Shown here in pieces: positions 56,901 to 64,000 of a stretch of DNA of 64,000 bases (its first letter is position 1; each line of letters opens with the position of its first letter). Below the pieces are notes generated by a model, which worked only from the letters and a program-made list of their open reading frames with translations, made no database searches and was not told the origin of the DNA. The stretch comes from Hymenobacter volaticus (GTDB lineage: Bacteria; Bacteroidota; Bacteroidia; Cytophagales; Hymenobacteraceae): the NCBI RefSeq assembly GCF_022921055.1, contig NZ_CP095061.1, forward strand, positions 3,201,501 through 3,265,500. The letters run 5' to 3'. Made by a program: the position numbers and the translations under genes.

Positions 56901-57137
56901 TTGCTGAACGGACCTGACAGGTGTGGGTCGGCGCGCCAGTAGCGCGGCCTTGTCGCCAGGCAGCGCGTGGGATAAGGTCGGGGCTCCCGGTGACAACAGC
57001 AGCGCTTGAGACAGCGGAGGCAGTACCCGCTCGGCGCGCCTCGACGGCCGAGTTAGGTCCACCTGCGCCTGGGCAGTTGACACATGGAACAACAGGCTTG
57101 CCGCCAGCGGCAGCAAACGCGTAAAAGCTTGTTTCAT
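53931..57137 (-). CDS. T9SS-exported SBBP beta-propeller protein 6
   Basis: 1068 residues. Signal peptide MKQAFTRLLPLAASLLFHVSTAQAQ, sixteen SBBP repeats, sorting domain ending VRLVVTH. Repeat 3 is short and altered (NVYVGSGAHSLVKY). The midpoint marker is KYEQNNVLQVWEARF, as in protein 5, followed by a repeat 9 (NVYVTGYAYNGRNYDYATVKY) identical to that of protein 1, placing it in subfamily I. Confidence 0.9.
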   Translation of the reverse strand: MKQAFTRLLPLAASLLFHVSTAQAQVDLTRPSRRAERVLPPLSQALLLSPGAPTLSHALPGDKAALLARRPTPVRSVQQPTTSARGTSTQAVTAGSVTEAWVALYEGPSINVASNLVVDAAGNTYVTGYSTTAINTGRGNDYVTIKYSPSGQQLWSVLFNSGPGNTDDRATDLAVDAAGNVYVTGYATRGNSNNSDGTTVKYSATGQQLWTASYSGGSLGASVALDATGNVYVGSGAHSLVKYAGSTGQQLWLFSNSLLGTVKDLAVDAAGNVYLTGTAASNGTGNDYSTLKFSTTGQQQWSMIYNSGPGNTDDQATDLAVDAVGNVYVTGRSELTGQLSDYATVKYSASGQELWNARFSASSTSLDVPTALAVDAAGNVVVTGASFNSFLSSYDYGTVKYSASGQQVWQASYNGNGGISVDEAYALAVDAAGDVYVTGYSGLTQSISEYATLKYSGANGQQLWQTRYAGTGPFPTSEVAVAVVVGATGSVYVTGASSNSVIITTNSVLATIKYEQNNVLQVWEARFTPPASTSNEVATNQATDAAGNVYVTGYAYNGRNYDYATVKYSPAGQQVWQARYNGSANGDEIPKALALDSAGNVYVTGTAYDSINGYDYATVKYSPTGQELWSARYNSNGNEEATALALDAAGNVVVTGSAIAANLRDYDYVTLKYTASGQQVWEARYAGIGNSNEVVSAVALDSAGNVFVTGAATSATQNDYDYATLKYAAATGRQLWETRYTGNGSGTTNEVATAMVVDDAGNAIVTGAATTNGRTNYNYVTIKYLGENGAAVVFSSYNGTANSDDIPTGIALDATGDAVVTGFSVGTGGTYDYATVKYDYIAPYYGGRQVWASRYNGPDNGYDQAAALAVDPAGNVYVTGLSFNRDSTDDYTTLKYAGTSGQQLWEARYNGPGSSYDEAAALSLDGAGNVCITGFSFGASTGYDFATLKYGQNTGVGPVALAGVAPAATTSAPLAVAAPTRKLQELAVYPNPATGPSTVSFRPVLDGTAQVRVYNQLGQQVATLYEGKVRQGQHYELPLNSEKLAAGLYTCSLLVNGQREAVRLVVTH

Positions 57138-57495
57138 ACGGTGGGATAATGGTTAGGAAAACAAAAAGCAGGTCGAAACCTGCGTACTGGCAAAAACTCG
57201 ATGTCTCGTCTGAATACTCTACTCGGAGCGGGGCAGCACCGGGTTGCTTAGGTCAGCTAATGGCGGTACAATGGCAGGCGCCACTCTATCAGTAAATTAA
57301 CGAATTAATACTAATTATTCTATATATATTATTGTGGCAATTCCGGTTTTGTTTTTTGCTAACGCACGCAATTAACTGCAGTAGAGGGTATTTGTCTTTC
57401 TATAAATCAGAAAATCGTTCTTAAATAAGAAGAGAATTATTTCTAGGGTAGACCCATGCTTAAATCGGCTGCTACTGTCGTGCTGTCGCGCTGCA
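57138..57495. other. Intergenic between SBBP genes 6 and 7
   Basis: About 360 bp, A/T-rich in 57300-57440 (runs of TA and AT), no gene seen. Confidence 0.5.
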
Positions 57496-57532
57496 AAAAA
57501 GCGCCACCAGAAAAAGTCTGGCGACGCTTTTT
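57496..57532 (-). terminator. Terminator of SBBP gene 7
   Basis: 16-bp stem with two non-Watson-Crick positions (57496-57511 with 57517-57532), A-run left. Confidence 0.75.
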
Positions 57533-57554
57533 GCGAAGCGAAATACAATCTTCG

Positions 57555-60500
57555 TTAATGCGTTACTACCAGGCGCACCGATTCACGCTGGCCGTTGACG
57601 AGCAACGAGCAGGTGTACAAGCCCGCGGCTAGCTTCTCGCTGTTGAGTGGTAGCTCGTAGTGCTGCCCCTTGCGCACTTTGCCTTCGTAGAGGCTGGCTA
57701 CTTGCTGACCGAGTTGGTTATAGACTCGCACTTGCGCCGTACCATCCCCTACCGGCCGGAAGCTGATAGTGGTTGGGCCGGTGGCCGGGTTGGGATACAC
57801 ACTTAGCTCGTGCAGGCCTTTAGTTGAAACTGCCAAAGTTGGGCGAGCAGTTGCGAGAGCCAGAGAAGCGGCGCTGCTAGTCTGGCTATACTTAATGGTA
57901 GCAAATTCGCTTCTTCTATAAAGAACCTCAACGGAAACACCCGTCACATACACATTACCCACTGCATCTACGGCTAAGCCAGCGGGTGTATCGCTCATGT
58001 TACTCGGTCCGTTGTATCGCGCCTGCCAGATTTGCTGACCACTGCCGCCATCGTATTTTACGGTAGCATAATCCGAGCTGCTAATACCGGTCACATACGC
58101 ATTCCCGCTGGCATCCACGGCTAAGTCGTAGGGACTATCAAAGCCTTTGAATCCCCCATCGTAGCGGGTTTCCCAGAGTTGTTGGCCAGAAGCTCCGGCA
58201 TACTTCACGGTGGCGTAGTCATAGTCACTGTTGGTGTCGGAAGCAGAATAACCAGTTACAAACACGTTGCCTGCGCCGTCAACAACCAAGTCCGTTCCAT
58301 AATCATCTAAATCGACGGGGCTATTATAGACGGCTAGCCATAACTGCTGGCCGCTGGCACCGGCGTACTTCACCGTAGCATAGTCACTGTTGTAATAAGG
58401 TTTACTATTTTCGGTGTTCCCCGTCACATACACATCGCCAGCCGCGTCCACGGCTATGTCTCTGGCTACATCTTCACTCCCGTATGGCCCTTGGCCAGTG
58501 TAACGGGCCACCCAGAGTTGCTGGCCACTAGAGGAATATTTAATTGTTGCGTAATCATCTTGACTAGAACCAGTAACATAAATATTGCCAAGCGCATCCA
58601 GTGCCAGTGCGTTAGCCTCATCAGTGCTAAATCCGCTGCCGGTAGAATAACGAGCAACCCAAAGCTGTTGACCACTGGCGCCGTCGTATTTGAGGGTGGC
58701 ATAATCTTCTCCAGTGCTCCTACCATTTGAGTAGCCGGTTACATACACATTCCCATTGGCATCTACGGCCAAGTCAGTGGGACTATCGTAGCCGTTGGCT
58801 GACCCTTCGTAGCGCGCTTCCCACAGTTGCTGACCACTAACTCCGTTGTATTTGATCGTGGCATAATCGAAGTTATTGCCCGTTCCATCGTATATGTTGC
58901 GGCCTGTCACGTACACGTTACCCGTTGCATCAAGGGCAATGTGCGCCAAGTTGGTTGCGTTAGTCGTATTGCCAAGGTAGCGGGCTTCCCAGAGCTGCTG
59001 ACCGCTAGCTGAGTACTTTATGGTGACCAAGTCCCAACTGCTGCCGTTGTAGGCACTACCCGTCACATACACGTTCCCTGCTGCATCCAGGGCTACGTCG
59101 TTTGCTTCACTACTCACACTGGTAGCAGTAGGCCCACTGTAGCGGGTTTGCCAGAGTTGCTGGCCGTTGGCTCCAGCATACTTGAGTGTAGCGTAGTCGA
59201 AGTCGGTGCTGCTAGTGCTAGCGGAGGCACCTGTCACAGCCACATTACCAGTTCCATCTACTGCCAACCCAAGAACAGCCTGATCACCCGTAACCGTACC
59301 ACTGTAGCGAGAGGCCCATAGTTGCTGGCCAGTAGCGGCCGCATACTTTGCGGTAGCATAATCGAGTTGGCCGCTGCCATTGTACGAGCGGCCTGTCACG
59401 AATACATTATTAGCTGCATCTACGGCAACGTCCCGCGCCTCATCATAGCTGTTGTCGGGGCTATTGTAGTAGCTCTCCCACAGCGGCTGTCCGCCAACGG
59501 CATATTTGATGGTCGTATAATCCCAGGTGCCATTGCTACCCAGTGCGTAGCCAGTCACTACGGCATTACCGGCATTATCTACTACCAAGCTTGTGGCTTC
59601 GTCGTAGTCGTTGCCAGCCCCATTGTAGCGTGTAGCCCAGAGTTGCTGGCCGCTAGTTGAGTAACGTACCGTGGCATAGTCGTAGTTGCTACCATTGTCC
59701 GACGTGCCCGTTATATACACGCTACCGTTGGCATCCACCGCCAGGTCGCGCATTAGGTCATAACCGTTAGCTGGTCCATTGTAGCGGCTAGCCCACAGTT
59801 GGGTGCCTCCGTTAGAATATTTGACCGTGAGATAGTCGCCCTGATTGTTCCGGTACGAGTTACCAGCTACATACACGTTTCCAGCGTTGTCTAAGGCCAA
59901 ATTGGAAGCCAAATCATTATCGGTGCTAGTACCGGAGCCAATGTACTGACTCACCCATTGCAGCTGGCCGCTAGTCGAATATTTGAGGGTAGTGTAGTCG
60001 TAGCTGTTAGTGCTTATGCCGTATGAAGAACCGGTTACGTACACGTTACCGGCTGCGTCGGTGGCAATGTCAGCTGCCAAATCCGTACTTGGCAGAGTCG
60101 AGAAGCGAGGCTCACTCGTGTAAATGGCTGAGAAAAGCAATTGGCCGTTGGTGCCGTTATACTTCACGGTGGCGTAGTTATAACCAGTAGCACTAGTACC
60201 ATACGAAGCTCCCGTTACATAGACGTTACCTGCCGCGTCCAACGCAATACCAGTTGGCACGTCGTCGCTCTGGCTGGCCCCGTTGTAGCGAGTAGCCCAC
60301 AGTTGCTGGCCGCTGGCCGAGTACTTCACGGTTACATAATCGTAGCTGTTGCTACCAAACGAGTAGCCTGTTACGTAGACATTGCCCGCTGCATCAGCTA
60401 CGACGTCCTTGGCGCCATCAAAGCTGTTGCCATATCCACTGTAGCGGGCTATCCATTCTTCACTAACGGGTCCATCGACAACCCCTGAAGTCTTTGCCCC

Positions 60501-60764
60501 AACTGCACCTACCTCATCCCGACGAACTATCGGACGCTCTAGCTTCTTGGATATTTTGCTGGTCCCTGTTTCCCGCTCGGTACCAGGCAGCGCGTGTTGC
60601 AAGGCCGGAGTACCGAGCGGCAACAATAAGTTCTGTATTTGGGTCGGCAGGGCCTTCCTAGCTCTGCCCACAGCTTGGGGTTGATGAACCTGTGCCTGAC
60701 TAACAGGCACGGAGAGGAGTACGCCTGCTGCTGCTGGCAGCAAGCGAGTGAAAATGTGTTTCAT
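57555..60764 (-). CDS. T9SS-exported SBBP beta-propeller protein 7
   Basis: 1069 residues. Signal peptide MKHIFTRLLPAAAGVLLSVPVSQAQ, sixteen SBBP repeats, sorting domain ending VRLVVTH. It follows the subfamily II register (repeat 4 GNNQGDYLTVKY-like, repeat 5 TSDNGSNYDYATVRY) but is clearly more diverged from proteins 2-4 at the DNA level. Repeats 12 and 15 are short (NIYVTGSSQDDYATIKY; NAYVTGISSSDYATVKY). Confidence 0.9.
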   Translation of the reverse strand: MKHIFTRLLPAAAGVLLSVPVSQAQVHQPQAVGRARKALPTQIQNLLLPLGTPALQHALPGTERETGTSKISKKLERPIVRRDEVGAVGAKTSGVVDGPVSEEWIARYSGYGNSFDGAKDVVADAAGNVYVTGYSFGSNSYDYVTVKYSASGQQLWATRYNGASQSDDVPTGIALDAAGNVYVTGASYGTSATGYNYATVKYNGTNGQLLFSAIYTSEPRFSTLPSTDLAADIATDAAGNVYVTGSSYGISTNSYDYTTLKYSTSGQLQWVSQYIGSGTSTDNDLASNLALDNAGNVYVAGNSYRNNQGDYLTVKYSNGGTQLWASRYNGPANGYDLMRDLAVDANGSVYITGTSDNGSNYDYATVRYSTSGQQLWATRYNGAGNDYDEATSLVVDNAGNAVVTGYALGSNGTWDYTTIKYAVGGQPLWESYYNSPDNSYDEARDVAVDAANNVFVTGRSYNGSGQLDYATAKYAAATGQQLWASRYSGTVTGDQAVLGLAVDGTGNVAVTGASASTSSTDFDYATLKYAGANGQQLWQTRYSGPTATSVSSEANDVALDAAGNVYVTGSAYNGSSWDLVTIKYSASGQQLWEARYLGNTTNATNLAHIALDATGNVYVTGRNIYDGTGNNFDYATIKYNGVSGQQLWEARYEGSANGYDSPTDLAVDANGNVYVTGYSNGRSTGEDYATLKYDGASGQQLWVARYSTGSGFSTDEANALALDALGNIYVTGSSQDDYATIKYSSSGQQLWVARYTGQGPYGSEDVARDIAVDAAGDVYVTGNTENSKPYYNSDYATVKYAGASGQQLWLAVYNSPVDLDDYGTDLVVDGAGNVFVTGYSASDTNSDYDYATVKYAGASGQQLWETRYDGGFKGFDSPYDLAVDASGNAYVTGISSSDYATVKYDGGSGQQIWQARYNGPSNMSDTPAGLAVDAVGNVYVTGVSVEVLYRRSEFATIKYSQTSSAASLALATARPTLAVSTKGLHELSVYPNPATGPTTISFRPVGDGTAQVRVYNQLGQQVASLYEGKVRKGQHYELPLNSEKLAAGLYTCSLLVNGQRESVRLVVTH

Positions 60765-60868
60765 AGAAAAGGAAAGGTTGGAAATAATAAAGGCACTTAA
60801 TTGGTGTGGTGTAGTAATTCCGAAGCAAGCAGAAGCGAGTCCTGCGGCTAAAGGAGATGTACAGGTAT

Positions 60869-60901
60869 GCAGGCGCTGGCTATAAGTGCCAGCGCCTGCA
60901 G
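60869..60901 (-). terminator. Hairpin downstream of SBBP gene 8
   Basis: 13-bp perfect GC-rich stem (60869-60881 with 60889-60901), 7-nt loop, no U-tract, unlike the terminators of the other seven genes. The gap to gene 7 is only 150 bp. Confidence 0.55.
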
Positions 60902-60914
60902 CAGGGATAGAGTT

Positions 60915-63900
60915 TTAGTGAGTTACGACCAGCCGCACAGTTTCGCGCTGGCCATTGACGAGCAACGAGCAGGTATAGAGGCCCGCGCTCAGCTTCTCGC
61001 TGTGCAGCGGCAGCTCATAGTGCTGACCTTGGCGCACCTTGCCCTCATATAAGGTGGCGACCTGCTGACCGAGTTGGTTGTAGACCCGCACTTGCGCGGC
61101 CCCCTCCAGCACTGGCCGGAAGCTGACCGTCGTCGGGCCGGTGGTGGGGTTGGGATACACGGCTAGCTGCTGCTGACCCGTAGTTGAAACTGCCAGCGCC
61201 GGACGGGTGGCTGCTACGAGTGGAGTTGCGGCAGTACCGTTAGCTTGAGAATACTTAACAGTAACATAATCGGAATTACTGGCATTACTATTACTAGAGA
61301 AGCCTGTTACATACACGTTACCAACTGCGTCCAAGGCCAAAGCGTAAGGTTGATCTCGACTCGATGTAATTAGCGAGCCATGATAGCGAGCCTCCCACGC
61401 TAGTTGGCCACTGGCACCAGCATATTTTACGGTGACATAGTCAGTGAAATTATCCCCGACACCAAACGAGAAGCCGGTTATATATACATTACCGACCGCA
61501 TCCACTTCTAAATCTGTGGGCTGATCGTACCCTCTTCCTACAGGGCCATTATAAAGAGACTGCCAGAGTTGCTGCCCATTAGCTCCGTCGTACTTAGTTG
61601 TAGACCAGTCCGCGTCCCGAAAGGGCAGATTAGTAAAATATCCTGTCACAAATACGTCGCCGTTCGCATCTAAGCCAACTCGAGCGCCACCTCCTGGATT
61701 GTTGTTCCCGTTGAAGCGAGTAGTCCAAAGCGGTTGACCGTTTGTCCCATCATACTTGATGATTATTACACCGGCGACAACTACATTACCCGTCTTATCT
61801 ACGGCTATGTCTGGTAAATCTTCGAAACTAGCCGTGCTATTAGACCTATTGAAGCGCGCTACCCATTGTTGTTGGCCAGTGGCTCCATCATACTTGATTG
61901 TGGCATAAACATAGCTGCTGTAGCCGTTGATCAAGGAAGTTCCGGTTACGTACACATTGCCCGCTTGGTCAAGGGATAAGCCAGTGGGTTGATCAGAACC
62001 GTTGTTGGGTCCGTTGTAGCGCGCTACCCATAGTTGCTGCCCGGTGTCACCAGCGTACTTGAGGGTGAAGTAGTCATAATCACCGGTTAGTGTAGACTGA
62101 AAGCCTGTCACGAACACATTACCACTCGCATCCAAGGCTAATTCAGCTACCCCCGTTCCCCGGGTAGAAGTCTCAAATTGATAATTTTGGCTCCATAGTA
62201 GTTGACCATTACTAGAGTATTTAATGACGAGGTAAGTATTGTTGGTATTACCAGCTACATACACACTGCCCATCGCATCCACGGCGATATGAGGATTAGA
62301 TGCATACGTACTCTGTTGAGTGCGCTGACGGACTTCCCACAATTGTTGGCCGCTAGGTGAATATTTGATAGTAGCATAGCTACTCACGGAAAGGTTATTG
62401 GCCTCGTAAGAGCTGCCAGTCACATATACATTGCCGGCTGCGTCTACCGCTATATCGTTTGGGACATCATCAGTATTATCTACAATCCAGATGTTATAAC
62501 GTACATCCCATAGCATTTGGCCAGTACTGGCGGCGTATTTAAGAGTCGCATAATCACGGCTGGTGCTGTCGCTGCCGTTGAAGGAGTCACCCGTTACGTA
62601 CACATTACCTGTAGCATCCACAGCCACGGCCACGGCCACATCATTACCCACATCTGACCTTGTGTAGCGAGCTTGCCAGATTTGCTGACCACTTGAGCCG
62701 GCATACTTCACGGTGGCATAGTCGCTCTGAACGCCCTTATAGGAGCGCCCGGTTACGGCTACATTACCTTGGCGGTCTATTACCACGTCTTTAGCTTCAT
62801 CATAGCCATTGTCGGGCCCATTGTATTCGGCTTGCCACAATTGCTGACCACTGGCAGCCGCATACTGGAACGTGAGGTAGTTCCAATTACTGTTGCCGCT
62901 ATCGGAGTAGCCAGTCACCACCACGTTGCCCGTTGAACTCAGGGCTACAGCCGTTGCCTCATCATAGTTGTTACCCGCACCATTATAGCGTACTGCCCAC
63001 GTCTGCTGACCGCTAGGGGAATATTTGGCCGTAGCGTAGTCGTAGTTGCCGGTGCCGTCGTCACTGGTACCGGTTACGGCCACGTTGCCGTTGGCGTCTA
63101 CGGCCAGGTCACGCACCAGGTCGTAGCCATTGGCCGGGCCATTGTAGTGGGCTTCCCACATCTGCTGGCCGCTGCCACTGGCATACTTGATGGTTGTGTA
63201 GTCACTCTGATTATCCAGGTAGGTAGTGCCGGTCACAACCACATTACCACTCCCGTCCAGGGCCAGATCTGTGGGCAGATCATCACTAGTACTAGATCTA
63301 CTGTAAGGAGCCGCCCATAACTGCTGACCACTAGGCGAATACTTGACCGTTACGTAGTCGTAACTTGCACTGCCGTTGTAGGAAGTACCCGTCACGTACA
63401 CGTTGCCGGCCGCATCCACCGCTATGTCGGTAGCTAGATCATCACCACTAGCAGATCCATTGTAGCGAACGGCCCACAGTTGCTGGCCGCCAGAAGAATA
63501 TTTAACAGTAGCATAATCATAGCCGTTGCTACCGCGGCCAACCGATGTACCCGTCACGTATACATTACCAGCCGCATCTACCGCTATGCCCGCTGCCAAA
63601 TCAACGTTAGCTCCCGGTCCATTATAGCGGGCTTCCCATAAGAGCACACTACTGGCCGAGTACTTAACAGTTGCAAAATCATAGTTGCTGCCGCTACCAA
63701 ACGAATTGCCAGTCACGTAGACGCTACCGGCCGCGTCCGTCACCACTTCGGTACCTCCTCCAAAGGTGGTACCGTACCGAGTGTAGCGAGTAGCCCACTC
63801 TTCACTCACGGACTCGGATGTGATGGCCGTTGTTGCAGTCGTCTCGATGGCTTGCCGTTTATTGAACTTGGTCACGGAACGCGAAGGCATGGATTTCTTT

Positions 63901-64000
63901 TCACCAGCTACCTTGCTCCTAGAGGCAGGCAATGCGTGGCGCAGGGCCGGCGCGCCATCTGGCAGCGAGAACTGAGGCAGCGTGGGCAAACCTTTTGGCG
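60915..64000 (-). CDS. T9SS-exported SBBP beta-propeller protein 8 (5' end beyond window)
   Basis: At least 1027 residues visible. The frame is still open at the window edge, and the signal peptide is not seen: by comparison with the paralogues, about 40-50 residues are missing. Sixteen SBBP repeats and a sorting domain ending VRLVVTH are present. Subfamily II register. Repeat 13 is short (NVVVAGVIIIKY). The tandem array may continue to the right. Confidence 0.88.
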   Translation of the reverse strand, partial: PKGLPTLPQFSLPDGAPALRHALPASRSKVAGEKKSMPSRSVTKFNKRQAIETTATTAITSESVSEEWATRYTRYGTTFGGGTEVVTDAAGSVYVTGNSFGSGSNYDFATVKYSASSVLLWEARYNGPGANVDLAAGIAVDAAGNVYVTGTSVGRGSNGYDYATVKYSSGGQQLWAVRYNGSASGDDLATDIAVDAAGNVYVTGTSYNGSASYDYVTVKYSPSGQQLWAAPYSRSSTSDDLPTDLALDGSGNVVVTGTTYLDNQSDYTTIKYASGSGQQMWEAHYNGPANGYDLVRDLAVDANGNVAVTGTSDDGTGNYDYATAKYSPSGQQTWAVRYNGAGNNYDEATAVALSSTGNVVVTGYSDSGNSNWNYLTFQYAAASGQQLWQAEYNGPDNGYDEAKDVVIDRQGNVAVTGRSYKGVQSDYATVKYAGSSGQQIWQARYTRSDVGNDVAVAVAVDATGNVYVTGDSFNGSDSTSRDYATLKYAASTGQMLWDVRYNIWIVDNTDDVPNDIAVDAAGNVYVTGSSYEANNLSVSSYATIKYSPSGQQLWEVRQRTQQSTYASNPHIAVDAMGSVYVAGNTNNTYLVIKYSSNGQLLWSQNYQFETSTRGTGVAELALDASGNVFVTGFQSTLTGDYDYFTLKYAGDTGQQLWVARYNGPNNGSDQPTGLSLDQAGNVYVTGTSLINGYSSYVYATIKYDGATGQQQWVARFNRSNSTASFEDLPDIAVDKTGNVVVAGVIIIKYDGTNGQPLWTTRFNGNNNPGGGARVGLDANGDVFVTGYFTNLPFRDADWSTTKYDGANGQQLWQSLYNGPVGRGYDQPTDLEVDAVGNVYITGFSFGVGDNFTDYVTVKYAGASGQLAWEARYHGSLITSSRDQPYALALDAVGNVYVTGFSSNSNASNSDYVTVKYSQANGTAATPLVAATRPALAVSTTGQQQLAVYPNPTTGPTTVSFRPVLEGAAQVRVYNQLGQQVATLYEGKVRQGQHYELPLHSEKLSAGLYTCSLLVNGQRETVRLVVTH

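Noticed and set aside
36900..63200. Long open frames on the plus strand opposite the SBBP genes (for example 47963-49075)
   Set aside because: They are mirror readings of the repetitive minus-strand codons (runs rich in Val, Ala, Gly and His). They lack starts, signals and family resemblance.

Overview
The window looks like a chromosomal segment of a pigmented, Hymenobacter-like member of the Bacteroidota (Cytophagales). The evidence is a moderately high GC content, giant secreted proteins with a Por/type IX secretion (T9SS) C-terminal sorting domain, very few Shine-Dalgarno sites, a family 'NPxxG' style secretome, and gene types typical of that group (Dps plus VIT, DUF2490, NIPSNAP, M3 peptidase, J-domain-like protein).

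Layout. 1-10 kb: miaA (cut by the window edge), a GT4-type glycosyltransferase, a large hybrid histidine kinase with its single-domain receiver, an MBL-fold hydrolase, a lipoprotein and an RqcH/NFACT-type protein. 10-14 kb: tRNA-Leu(GAG), Dps, a VIT-type Fe/Mn transporter, a MOSC protein and a DUF2490 porin-like protein. 13.9-19.7 kb: an RNA-handling locus read on the minus strand in the order PcfJ-like protein, Ro60/TROVE protein, an array of eight structured RNA units, RtcB ligase. 21-36 kb: ordinary accessory genes (HDAC-like, J-protein-like, hydrolase with its TetR regulator, amidase, MsrB, NIPSNAP, M3 peptidase, SNF2 helicase, AraC regulator, SDR), separated by four copies of a dispersed inverted repeat. 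36-64 kb: eight tandem paralogous genes, all on the minus strand, for about 1050-residue T9SS-exported SBBP beta-propeller proteins. The last of these runs off the window.

The most exciting part is 15.4-16.5 kb. Between the Ro60 gene and rtcB lie eight tandem RNA units on the minus strand. Each has an outer stem, a conserved internal loop (TGYCGTA on one side, GCCTGTTGC-like on the other), an inner 8-bp stem that covaries between units, and a conserved TACTTCG. In six units the inner stem encloses a tRNA-like domain in circularly permuted order: T-arm, 3' acceptor strand, short loop, 5' acceptor strand, then (in five of six) D-arm. The inner stem stands where the anticodon stem would be. This is the topology expected of bacterial Y RNAs that mimic tRNA, but here in a multi-unit array with varied tRNA-like heads, next to a Ro60 protein and an RNA ligase. 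I read it as a multi-RNA Ro60/Y-RNA/RtcB repair or RNA-surveillance operon.

Four genes (histidine kinase, RqcH-like, PcfJ-like, J-like) are each broken by one missing base in a G or C homopolymer. Adding one base to the run restores a full-length family member in every case, so assembly error is the simplest explanation. They are annotated here as whole genes.
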